Below, piece after piece: positions 35,502-47,400 of a stretch of 64,000 bases of DNA (positions within the stretch are counted from its first letter, which is position 1; each line of letters starts with the position of its first letter). A program made the translations under genes and the position numbers. A model generated the notes under the pieces. That model did not search any database and was not told the origin of the DNA. It saw only the letters and a list, made by a program, of their open reading frames with translations. Origin of the DNA: Purshia tridentata (Eukaryota; Streptophyta; Magnoliopsida; Rosales; Rosaceae); contig QANT01007840.1 in the NCBI GenBank assembly GCA_003254885.1, positions 1-64,000 of the forward strand, given 5' to 3'.

Positions 35502-37147
35502 AGCTCACAAGAAACAGAACAATTCAATCCAGTCGCTGCTTGTTTGATCTTCAAATTTAGTCACTGTGGCCAATTTGAATTTTTCTAAAAAAAAAAAAAA
35601 CTTATTTGGAACGTAAAATAAAAATATATATAATAGAAGTAGATGAAATAAGCGATGAGGATTTTCCGATATGATAATTTAGATCTGAGAGAGATTGGGA
35701 GCGAAGAAACGTTACCGTTTCGAGGGAAGCCCAGGATTTTCCGAGCAGAGGAAGAAGAAAGAGGGGAAAGCAGGAGTGACTTCTCTCGCTGGGATTTATA
35801 TTCTGAACGAGACTGATCTTGCGGGGGAAGGAAAAATTTTACGCTTGTGGGTCCCACGGGATGAGTAAAAGAATATTATTGGGATGAGATGAACTTCCTT
35901 ACCACTGGGATGCCAGGTCAGCAACCTGACCTGGTGTCACACCCTTTTTAAGTGCCAAGTGTTCGGTAGCTTGGTCGAGTACTGGACACAGTCATTTTTT
36001 TATTCTTCCAAGTGTTTAGGGTTTAGGGTGTCAAGCGCGTTAATAAAATTACTATCGAGCGCTTCATAATGATAATATTTAGAAAAAAATAAAAGAAAAG
36101 AATATTATAAATGTCTCATCTTAATTGAGTTGTGACATTAGATCAAATTGATCTTGGCATTTCAGTGACAAAAAAATTATTCTCTATTGAGATAATAATT
36201 GAAGTGCTCTTATTGTGTTAAGGTTGTTGTTACCATTGTGCCTAAAATGACTTTTACCTTTAGCTAATTTTTGGTATGGTTTTCACTTTTTACTAGTGAT
36301 GTCATATGAAATTTAATTTGTTGCTTATGCATGCATGGATGATTATAGACAATAGGTCTTATATTCATCTGCGAGCCTCAATCATGTGAGTTTGTTTTTG
36401 GTGTATACACATATGACATACAAATAGAAGAAAGTTAAGTAATGTTAGCTAATTTCTATAATTATGAAATTTTAGAAGACCATAATTAAAATAATAGAAT
36501 TTGCAAAGAATCTTCTTTGTTTAATATAATTAAGAATAATGAAATTTAAATGCAATGAGTGTAGTGGTGATGGTGGTGATGGAAATAACAAAGGAAACAA
36601 TGATGATGATGATAATGGCAACAATCGTTCAACTTGCCTAACGCACCAAATTACATCAATTTTGATTTTGATTCTTACCAACACTGTCAATCTTTGTGTT
36701 GGTTTCCATTGTGAGAGGGGAAAAGATGAGAGAAGAAGAAAGAAAAAGTATGATAAAGAGTGAAGAAAGAGAAAGTAGGATGGAGAAAGGAATAAAATGT
36801 CAAAAAAGGGTAAATGTGGGGTTTTAAGGATAAAATTTTTATGTGGGGGTGTTTGCAAAGAAAATTTTGGGTTTTTATAGAATCCCCATCTTTTGACTCT
36901 TGGGTTGATTTGGGCCGGGTTGCTGTTTTTCAGACGGATACAGCTCCGGATATAAAAGACGTAAAAACTAAAAAGCATAAAAAAGGTGGGAACTGGGAAC
37001 TGAATTCTGCATCGTGTTCTCCAATAGGACCATCCGATTCTGCTCAGACCGAGAGAGACAAACAAACCCTAACCCTTCAAAGGTAGGGCTTGTTGGTACC
37101 TACATAGCAGAAGCCACCATCTAGCTCACCACTCGCGTCACAAATTC
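35502..37147. other. Divergent promoter region between BET11 and DOHH
   Basis: Both genes fire outward from here. A double plant telo-box (TTTAGGGTTTAGGG) lies near 36015-36029. A TGGGCC element near 36909 and AACCCTAACCC near 37070 are typical promoter elements of housekeeping genes for translation. The GAT-rich and TTC-rich stretch at 36540-36790 is low-complexity, and I do not accept coding there. Confidence 0.5.
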
Positions 37148-39430
37148 ATGGGTTCCTTGAACGACGACGACGGCACCACCACTAGCTTCGAGTCCTCACC
37201 CGAGATGGTGAAATTTCTCTGCGACCATTTACTCGACCCTACCCAGTCCATATCGGAGCGCTTCAGAGCCTTGTTCTCTCTCCGCAACCTTAAAGGACCT
37301 GACCCTCGCAACGCCCTAATTACCGGTTCGTTGACGTTGATTTTACTTCATGCCTTGAATTCACGAATTGTTCATTCAGTGTTTTTGAATTTTCAATTTC
37401 TAGCAAAGGTTACTTGTTTACTGTTTAAATGGAAATTTGGGTGTACTTCTTTTGACTCTAAAATCAAAAGTCATTATCTTTCTCTTTGAGCTGAGCCAGA
37501 AGTTTGAATGAACATTACTGACTAATTAGCACCTGCGCTTGCAATACAGTTATGATTGTTAAGAATTGGATCGGAAGTAAACATGCTATATATTATTGTT
37601 TTTATTTTATTTTTTTTGTGGGTTCGAAAGTATTATCAGAATGTTACTTGCGAGGTTTTTCCTTCCTTGGTTTACTGCTATATTAAATTATTAATATATG
37701 CAACGATGATTATTGTTGGTCTAACTTCTAACTGTGCTATGGACATGTATTTCGTTCTGCAGCAACAAGGGATTCTTCAAATTTGTTGGCACATGAAGCT
37801 GCATTTGCGTTGGGTCAAATGCAAGATGCGGACGCAATACCTGCTTTGGTAGCGGTTCTAAATGACCTCTCTTTGCACCCCATTGTCCGTCATGAGGTGG
37901 GTTTATATCACCGTAATATATTTATATTTCTCATCTTCGCGTAACATGTCTTATTCTTCGTATTGCATTTGTGTAGGCAGCAGAAGCTCTTGGTGCAATT
38001 GGTTTAGAGAGCAATGTTCCTCTGTTAAAGAATAGTCTGGCTTTAGATCCAGCTCAGGAGGTGAAAGAAACTTGTGAATTGGCCCTTAACCGAATTGAGC
38101 AATTGAAGGATGCCAGTAGTCAATCCATGGATGAAAAATCACCTTTTATGTCAGTTGATCCGGCTGCACCGGCTACTTCTGGTTCTTCTGTAAATCAGCT
38201 AAGGTTTGACTAATTATCATTTATGGCTTACATTTTGTACCACACAATGATAGTTTTCTAAATTTCTGACTTGTATTAATCATTTTAAGGGAATTTCTTC
38301 TGGATGAAAAAAAAAGTATGTATGAGCGGTATGCAGCTCTCTTTGCTCTTCGAAATCATGGTGGAGATGAAGCTGTTAATGCTATAATTGATTCTTTGGG
38401 TTCAGGAAGTGCTCTTTTGCGGCATGAGGTTTGTTTATTATCTAATCTAACTGAGATTTTAAATTTAGACCCTTTTTTTTTCTCTTTCTTTAAATAGATC
38501 TTTGACAAGTCTCTATTTGATATGTTAAATTTGCACAAGGATGCTTTAAAGGCTAATGTTTCTAATTGCTTTTAGAGCATGAACAACATGCTTTAAAGGC
38601 TATTACTATTTTTTCTCAAGGTTCGTCGCAATTCAGTAGAATATTATCATTGTGACATGCTTTGGTATTGTCGGAATTGGAAACATTTTGATATAATAAT
38701 GAAGTGATTTTTTGTCAGGTCATGGTGATTTTTACTTAAAAGTTGCATTTTAAAAGGGTCTTTCTTGTTTTGTCTGATATAAATTTGTTTTCCAGAGGAG
38801 GTGTCTTTTCACCTTCATATTTTTTTTGACCTGGTTTTCAGGTTGCTTATGTGTTGGGCCAATTGCAAAACAAAGCGGCTTCAGCTGCTCTTTCCAACAT
38901 ACTTAAAGATAAAAATGAGCACCCAATGGTTAGACATGAAGCTGCTGAAGCTCTTGGTTCCATTGCCGGTATGACTGCTTGATATTATCTAATCATGTTC
39001 TACAAAATATCTATCTATCTATATAGTGGTAATAGAGAGGCAAATTTTCTGCTATGTGTGTCTGTAATATGAGGTGGCTGGTATTCCTCTGTCAGTGGTT
39101 CACTGTTGAAGCCCTTTTTTAATGATATGACATTGTTTAATAGCATCTGATTTGCGTTATTTAATTGAGTTGTTACTTTGTGTGCAGATGACCAAAGTGT
39201 ATCACTTCTTGAGGAATTCGCAACAGATCCCGAGCCTATCGTGTCACAAAGTTGTGAAGTTGCTCTAAGCATGCTGGAATTTGAAAGATCAGGAAAATCC
39301 TTTGAGGTATGCATATCAAAACATGATTTGATAACAGTCAAACTTTAGATTTATCATATATCATCAGGAAAATGACTGAAGTCTGTGTTATATGCAGTAC
39401 CTCTTCATGCGAGCTCCTCTAGTGAATTAG
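37148..39430 (+). CDS. DOHH: Deoxyhypusine hydroxylase
   Basis: Exons 37148-37325, 37763-37896, 37977-38203, 38290-38428, 38842-38968, 39188-39306, 39398-39430 give 318 residues, close to the plant enzyme. It is a HEAT-repeat (PBS lyase-like) protein with two symmetric halves. The four His-Glu pairs that hold the di-iron centre are all present: H70-E71, H103-E104, H225-E226, H258-E259, in contexts [33 protein letters not shown] and [11 protein letters not shown]. It hydroxylates deoxyhypusine in eIF5A to hypusine, the last step of eIF5A maturation in the cytosol. The region at about 127-150 between the halves is a variable linker. It lies next to BET11 as in Arabidopsis. Confidence 0.95.
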
Positions 39431-40307
39431 ATAATAACAGTTAGTTTCCATTGTCAACGCCTTTCATCCATACGCCAAATATTTGAAGCTCCAATGTGGA
39501 CAGTTAATCCAGGAAGTACAAGCATGAAGTTGGAGAAAAGGGAAGAAACAGAGTCTTTTGCTTTCTTGTCTAAATTAACCTGTATTGTTTGACCTGTAAT
39601 TTGTTTTATTGCCATGGCTATCGAAATATATGGCTACATTTGTTTATCAATGATGATTGGCAACATGAAATTGGTTACAACCTTCATGATCATGGACAAG
39701 TTTGTATATAGACCTGCGAATTCATAATTCATATGCAACCAATTTTGCATAAAAAATGGGTTAATTACACTTTGCATTTTAGGGGTTTATCTGTTCACAA
39801 TGTTGTATTTATGTTTTCAATTTTTTAAATATCAGACTTTAACTTTCCAAAATTTTCAATACCAAACCTTTCGGTGATGACATTACATTGCGCTCCATTT
39901 TCTGCTCAAAATCAAATAACACGTTAGAAAGTGGAAAAATCAATTAAAATTGTTAAAAATAAATGGGAATAAAAATGTTACGTTAAAAATACAAAGCGAA
40001 ATTGACAAAAAAGAAAAAAACCAAAAGAAGTGAAATTGGCGCCGCCCAGAAACAAGTAATTGGCAGCTTCGTCTTCACTCCATAGTCTGAGGCTTTAACT
40101 CATCAAGCTTTATAGCTTCTCCTCTGCCGCCCTCTGCTCTGGCTCTGTCATTCACCCTCCAGCTCTCCAACCTCCACAACTCACCAGATGATCTTGTTAA
40201 TGTTACTCGTGACTTAATACTAGTCCTTTCCTTCTCTCGTTCTCTCTATCTCTATCTCAAAGTTTCAGGTTACGCCTTTGGTCACCCGAGGTCTGGGTCT
40301 GGTGGGT
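39431..40307. other. DOHH 3' flank and Der promoter, with repeat-like block
   Basis: About 39760-39990 looks like dispersed repeat DNA (TTAATTACACTTTGCATTTT, then a run of T- and A-rich phrases and TAACACGTTAGAAAG). I cannot assign it to a family or set its ends. 40000-40307 is the probable promoter and leader of the GTPase gene. Confidence 0.35.
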
Positions 40308-43300
40308 ATGTCTCATTCATGGATTCGTTCACTTTCAGCTCGGAAGCAGAAACTTGGTTTTGGGCGCCTCCACAATCCGCTTAAGAGTTCCACTAACTCA
40401 ATCCCCAACTTGTTGTTCATAGAAAGACATAGATACCCAATAAAATTTGGTTTAAATCGCAGTGGAATACCATCTCTTGGTTTGGGTCGGACTCGAACTC
40501 ACTACAGCTCAATCTCAATCTTGCATCCTTGTATCCTTCAACTTCAGGCTACAGGGCAATTTTGCACCCTACCCAGTTGTGAACTCTCTGATTCTGATTC
40601 TTGCAATGATGCAAGTGGTCATTTGGAGGCTGATGACGACGTCACGACCAAGAAAGTTAGGGCCATGTACCAAAAACCAGTGGATTTCACCAAAGTGAAC
40701 AAGAATCTGCTTCCCACTGTAATTCTAATTGGGCGCCCAAATGTGGGCAAGTCCGCCTTGTTTAATCGGTCAGTTTTTGTTCCTTCTACATGCCCTTTTT
40801 AGTTTGAAGTTAGTATTATTCTATGTCAATGTATATCTGACTTAAATTTTGTCACTTTATTGTTGTGGGGTTCTTTTTAGTTTAATCCGGAGGAGGGAGG
40901 CTCTTGTCTACAACACACCGGATGATCATGTTACTCGTGACATAAGAGAAGGCATTGCCAAATTGGGTGATCTACGGTTTCGGGTATTGGATTCGGCTGG
41001 GTTAGAAACCGCAGCAACTTCAGGCTCTATTCTTGACAGAACAGCTGGGATGACCAAAAATGTTCTCGCAAGGTCTCAGTTTGCGGTTTTCCTAATAGAT
41101 GTGAGGTTAGTTACAGGGATTCTAGCAGCATGTTTTTACTTGTTTAAAAATAATCACAATGTGGTTTCAGTTTCGGAAATCAAATGATGAGTGTGTGTGT
41201 GTGTGCGCGCTCTATCTTGTGACTAGAGCTGGACTGCACCCCCTTGATCTGGAGGTTGGGAGGTGGTTGCGCAAAAATGCACCCGGAATTAATCTTGTAG
41301 TTGCTATGAATAAATCTGAATCACTTTTGGATGGGAGCGGCTCGCTTGTTGCGGCAGCTGCTGAAACTTATAAGTTAGGATTTGGTGACCCTATTGCTAT
41401 ATCAGCTGAAACTGGACTGGGTATGCAAGATCTTTATGGGACTCTGAAGCCTGTGCTTGAGGAATATATGCTCCAAGTCTTGAACAGTAAGAAAACCTAT
41501 CCATTTGTTCTTTCAATAAAATACTGCTTCCTTGGCGAAGTGGTCAATTATAATGTCATCCTCAATTAATAACCACACTTTTGCTTCTTTCCTGATTCTA
41601 GATGAAGGTACTGAGGAGAGTAATTTTGGTGAGGACGAGGTTGAGGAGAGTAAGTTGCCACTACAGTTAGCAATTGTAGGAAGACCAAATGTCGGGAAGT
41701 CGACCTTGCTTAATACATTGTTACAAGAAGAACGTGTGCTGGTGGGTCCGGAAGCTGGTTTGACCAGAGATTCAATTAGAGCTCAATTTGAATTTCAAGG
41801 GAGAACTATATACCTGGTAAATATTATATTTATTTGTTTGGCGTTTTTTTTTTCCTTCACATAATATCCTTGCACCATCCCCCCCACCTTCAAAACAAAT
41901 TAACTGGAGAAGTATAATGGTTGGTGGTATATAAATTCTCAAAGCACAGGAGTTTATATTCTAATTATATACTACTTGTACTCCTTAATATTCTCATGAC
42001 ATGCTAGCCTTGTCCTATCTCTGTCAAATTTTCCGTATCAACCCCAGCTTTTATAGTATATATCAAATTCTTTATGCTCTTAGCTTCATTCACAAATGCA
42101 GGAATCTTTCTTTGGGAGTTGGAAGGGGGTTAATTTCGTGTCAATATAATCCCCTTCTTGAAATGGTATAGGAACTCTTCTTTGCTAATGCAGAGCTGGA
42201 GTGACAGTATTAGTTTTCATAGCTTTTCTTTTTCTTGGCTAGAGAAATTAATAAGAATTGCTTTAAAGATTGAGTGAATTTCAAATTTGTTTTGGTAGCA
42301 CTGTCCAAGTTCAATTATATCATTCTGCAATGTATTTTCTTAGTAAATTTTTATGTTTTATGTTCTTTGATTTTATTGTGGCTTCCTCCTATTCAGGTTG
42401 ACACTGCAGGTTGGTTGCAGAGAACAAAGCAGGAGAAAGGACCAGCATCCTTGAGCATTGTGCAGTCAAGGAAGAGTCTAATGAGAGCTCATGTAATTGT
42501 TTTGGTCCTTGATGCGGAAGAGGTGTGTCACAGAACATGCTTTCTTTTACGACAATTTGATATTTGCGATGTGTTTAGATTTATATTGTGTACAGTGTGT
42601 TGTATTAATAAGGTGGAACATGACATTTAACATGAAAAGGTGTAACTATTGACGATATATTTTTTGGATTTGGAGAGGAGTAAAATGCAAGGGTAAATGA
42701 TACTGCTTACAGTAGTTTGATGCTTTTGAATGATTAAGTTCTATGTTCTTGGCCAAAAAAAAAAAGTTCTATGTAAATATTCCCTATTATAAAAAAGTGC
42801 AATGAAATCGACATGTATAGATGATATTTGTTTTCTTCTCTATAATTAACAGATTCCTTTTCTTTTTTTCACAACATTATGTATAATAATGATCAGATTG
42901 CAAATGCTAGAAGAAGCATGAAGCATGATGAAGTAGTTATAGCTAGACAGGCAGTTGAAGAAGGGCGTGGTTTGGTTGTGGTTGTGAACAAGATGGATCT
43001 ATTAAGAGGGAAGGAATTACATGAGAAGGTCATGGAAGCTGTGCCGGAAGAAATTCAGACAGTTATACCCCAGGTATGCCTTTGTGGTATTTTCTTGACA
43101 TAACTACATATAGAATGCTCCATGCTTGTTATTATTTTAACCACTCACACATTTTACACGTGCTCCTCATTGGCTACCTGAGTCTTTTGTTCAATGTATT
43201 TCTGTGTTGTTATAAAAAACAATGCTTTGGCCAACAGGTGACTGGAATACCAGTTGTATTCATATCAGCATTGGAGGGAAGGGGTCAGGCAGCTGTCATG

Positions 43301-43775
43301 CACCAGGTTATTGATACATATGGAAAATGGTGTTTAAGATTGTCCACAGCTCGTCTTAACCGTTGGTTGCGTAAGGTCAGTTGAAGACACCTTGCGTTTC
43401 CTCTATCCAACCTCACAGAGGTAATTATATTAGAAAATAAAACTCTCTCCGTCATTTCCCGTGTTTAATCAGGTTATGAGCAGGCATTCTTGGAAAGATC
43501 AGGCTGCTCAACCCAAGGTTAAGTACTTCACGCAGGTGAAGGCCCGACCACCCACCTTTGTTGCCTTTGTGAGCGGGAAGACAGAGCTTTCGGAGACGGA
43601 CATCAGGTTCTTAAAAAAGTCTTTGAAGGAAGACTTTGATTTGGGTGGAATTCCAATCAGGATCATGCCAAGATCCGTCCCAAAGAGAGATGGCAGTAGC
43701 AAGAAGAGCGACCAATTGACCAAAAGAATGCCTGAAAGGATCTTGTCTGACAAGAGAAGTGTGTCTCCTGTCTGA
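40308..43775 (+). CDS. Organellar double-GTPase Der/EngA
   Basis: Eight exons: 40308-40768, 40881-41105, 41227-41486, 41602-41816, 42397-42522, 42897-43073, 43238-43375, 43473-43775, giving 634 residues. Two consecutive GTPase domains are visible. The first has G1 GRPNVGKS at 142-149, DSAG at 191-194 and NKSE at 257-260 in place of NKxD. The second has GRPNVGKS at 342-349, DTAG in exon 5 and NKMD at 460-463. The C-terminal part is the KH-like domain of Der. About 110 extra N-terminal residues ([20 protein letters not shown] and onward), rich in Arg and Ser with few acids, look like an organelle presequence, mitochondrial more than plastid. Bacterial Der assembles the 50S ribosomal subunit, so an organelle ribosome biogenesis role is inferred. 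Confidence 0.88.
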
Positions 43776-44481
43776 TTAACACTTTAACTCTTGACTAGAG
43801 GACTGCTGTTGTCCTGTTTAATCCCTTTTCAGTCTCAGTAATGCTGAGATCGTGTAATTATCCAATAGTTACAATTTTGAGCTTATATTGCATGATATAT
43901 GTAATTTTCTTTGCGAAAATTATCATATCTATGGTTGTAGTTTTTGTATATAACATAAAATTCGTGGTCAAGTGATAGCAGACTTAGCAGTAGCACCAGG
44001 GTATCAGTTTTAAAATTAACGTTGAAAAAATTGGAAACACAAGGAGCGCAGTGTCAATATGGATACAAATAACCAAAAAGCAAGTCACCCTCTGCCACTC
44101 GCCTTTGCCTATTACAGTCTTCTCACAAAGCTTGTGATTGGGAACTATGGTTTGAAGAAAAAAGTGGCTTTATACAAAAGCACTCAAAAAGAAACTAATC
44201 GTGTCTTCAAGTAATTAAACGGAAGTGGCTTTATACAAAAGCACTCAAAAATAAACTAATCCTGTCTGGTGAAGCTTCCACAAGACGCTGCTGTGACATT
44301 TTAGGGTTTAAATAATATGGTCGGGTCGGGTTGGAAAGATAAAGGACAGCAAGCGACAAGGAGGCCGTGGGGCTCCGAGCGTCAGTAGAAAAGAAACTTC
44401 TACAAATTGCAACCCAACCCAGTCTGCGTCTCACTTCTCAGTTGGCACGTACGTGAGAGCGAGAGAGAGTGAGAGTGTTCA
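43776..44481. other. Der 3' flank and PARP1 promoter with a small direct repeat
   Basis: A block of about 47 bases beginning GTGGCTTTATACAAAAGCAC occurs at 44164 and again at 44225, near-identical, period 61. The rest is ordinary intergenic DNA and the GA-rich PARP1 leader (44455-44475). Confidence 0.6.
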
Positions 44482-47400
44482 ATGTCGAACCCTCCGAACC
44501 AAAAGCCATGGAAGGTGGAGTACGCCAAGTCGTCTCGATCGTCATGCAAGACCTGCAAATCCCCCATTGAAAAAGAGAAGCTCCGCCTCGGCAAGATGGT
44601 CCAGGCCACCCAATTCGACGGCTTCATGCCTGTACTCTACTTCTCTTTTCACTCGCTCTCTTCCCCCATTTCATTCTTAATCTCTTTTTGTCGTAAATTC
44701 CCAAACAGGAATTGTAATGGTCAAAATTGGAAACAAGAAAACTCTGTTATTTGGGTATGGGTTTTCTTTGTATATTCTGCTACATTTTAGTTTATAATGA
44801 CATTTTTCTGGTAAAAAGCTGGGAACTTTGGTTGGGTTTTGTACATTGTTTTTGTATTTTCTTACTCTTTAGTTTTGTACAGTCAAATTGGCCTCCCAAG
44901 TGAAGTTTTACTCTTTAAGAAAGGGAAAACTTTTGCAGCCATGGTTTGAAGTCGAAGGCTTTTTTAAAACACAATGAAGAAAAATATTCTGTAGAAAGAA
45001 ATTCCCTAAAATCTACAAAGCAGCAGAAAAGTTTACCAAGAAATATTCTCCCTTGAACAAAATGGAGCTTTATAGATTTATATTGCGGTATTATTTTCTT
45101 ACTCCCTTTGCTCAATAATACTGCGAGTGCATATATAAAACTAAAAGTGTGGTTTGCTTTTGTTTTCTGTTTCAGATGTGGAACCATGCTGATTGCATAA
45201 TGAAGAAAGCAAAGCAGATAAAATCGTATGTATTATTGTAATATTTATCATAATCTCCATATCGTAAAGTGGATGAATGCAGTGATTAACTGCTATGCCT
45301 TTGTATTGCATTTAGAACCGATGATGTTGAAGGCCTAGAGCTCCTTCGTTGGGAAGATCAGAAGAAAATTAGAAATTATGTGCAAAGCGGCGGACCCCCA
45401 GATACACCAACCACAAGCAAGGCCAGTACTGGAGAATGTGGTATTGAAGTTTCACCAAGTTCTCGGGCTACTTGTAGGCGCTGCAGCCAAAAGATTTTAA
45501 AGGGAGAGGTTGGTATTTTGTTTCTTTATATAGGATTGCTGCAGTTATTTGTGTCAGAGGTGGAGAAAATGAGAGCAGAAAGCATATCTCATTGACTCAG
45601 TGATGTCTTCTCGTGGCTGGACTTCATGTGCTTGCTTCCTGTAGTTCATATATAGAGGATTATATTGCCTTGTGATGAATTTAACTCTCCGACAGTCAGA
45701 AGGCTTCTCTGCTTTTCTTCTGTAGTTGCCCAATGTTCCCCAAATTAGGTGCCCGTGTCCAAGACAAGCAAGCTGAAACTTCCTCCACCTTGAATTTCTA
45801 CCTAAGTATCTTCACACCACTCTGTTTTTTCCTCCTCTTCACTTAGTACTGAAGTAGGCGAAGAACTGGTTTTAAGATCAAAATGGTTAAACCCAAATGT
45901 GTGCACATGTGCACACACACACAAACACACACACACAAAAAAGCCCAGACATACCCACGACAAAAGTCTTTGATTGTGTGGAAAAGTTTCGTCAAGTATA
46001 CATAAAATGTTAGGTAATTTTGTGTAAAATGCCTCATCATCATCATATATAATATACAATATATTTCTGTGGTTCTGGTTGATAAGGCATAATAGATGTT
46101 GAATACTCTGCATTTTTTGCCTTTTATTCCATTTTTAGGCCCGTATATCATCCAAGCCTGAAGGTCATGGAGCTAGGGGCTTGGCATGGCACCATGCCAA
46201 CTGTTTCATAGAATTGTCACCATCTACCCAAGTGGAGAAGTTGTCTGGATGGGAGACCCTCCCATCCTCTGATCAGGCAGCTGTCTCTGCCTTAGTTAAG
46301 AAGGTTCCTTCTAATGCAAAGGGAGGTATGGAATTCATTTTTTTTTAATAGTAGGCTGTTTCTATGTATTAGTAACCAGTAAAAGTTTTTTTATAGTTTT
46401 TATTGTTCCTCCTATAATAGTCATCTTTTCAGGCAAAAAATCCGAGGATAAAGAATCTCTGCAACAGTCAACTTCTAAAGCTGGCACAAAACGAGGAAAA
46501 GATGGTGGTGGTGATCAGAAGTCAAAAGTTTCTAAGTTGGAAGGGGATGTGTCAACGAGCAGGGATGCATCTGTGAGGAATGCTGCTGATTTGGAGAGTA
46601 AACTGGAGGTCCAAACTAAATATCTGTGGGCACTGAAAGATGATCTTAAAAAGCATGTGACGACTGCAGAGTTGCGTGAAATGCTAGAAGCCAATGCTCA
46701 AGATTCAACAGGATCAGAGCTTGATTTGCGTGAGCACTGGTAATATCTCTATTCTGGTCTAAGTGTGGAAATTTCTGTAAGGGTTTTTTTTTTTTTTTGG
46801 GTCTCTCTTTAGTTTCAATTTTTCAATTTTGTAATTTTCACTTTTTCAAACTGTATTTTTTAATCAGATTTTTCCATAACATGATTTAATACATAATTCT
46901 TTCTTGTTTTCTAATGGATTGCCTAGAACAATCTTGTTAGATTGTTACTTGACTTTTTGTCACATTAGAAACCTCTTGTTTGGTTTTTCCCCCACCCAAG
47001 TATGCTAGACTTAGTTGTATTACTTGTTATTAGTTGACCATTATCTCTATGTGGATCACTAGTTTTTCGTCTCATTACTGGAGGTTGATTAACTCTTTAT
47101 TCCTGTACTTCTTGTTTAGCGCTGATGGAATGATGTTTGGAGCACTTAATACCTGCCCATTGTGTTCTGGTTCTCTTCGTTATTCTGGAGGCATGTACCG
47201 GTGCCATGGGTACTTAACGGAATGGAGTAAGTGTTCTTACTGTACTCTGGAACCTGAACGTCTTAAAGGGAAGTGGAAAGTCCCAGAAGATACAGATAAT
47301 CAATATCTTATGAAGGTATTCAACCACAACTCATGTCAAGTAGATAGGTATCCAAATTTTGACTTGAATTTTATTTACTTTTTGCAGTGGTTTAAATCAC

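Noticed and set aside
36472-37065. A 197-codon minus-strand frame upstream of DOHH
   Set aside because: Low-complexity composition (runs of Phe, Ser, Leu), no recognisable family, and it overlaps the DOHH promoter with its telo-box and TGGGCC elements.
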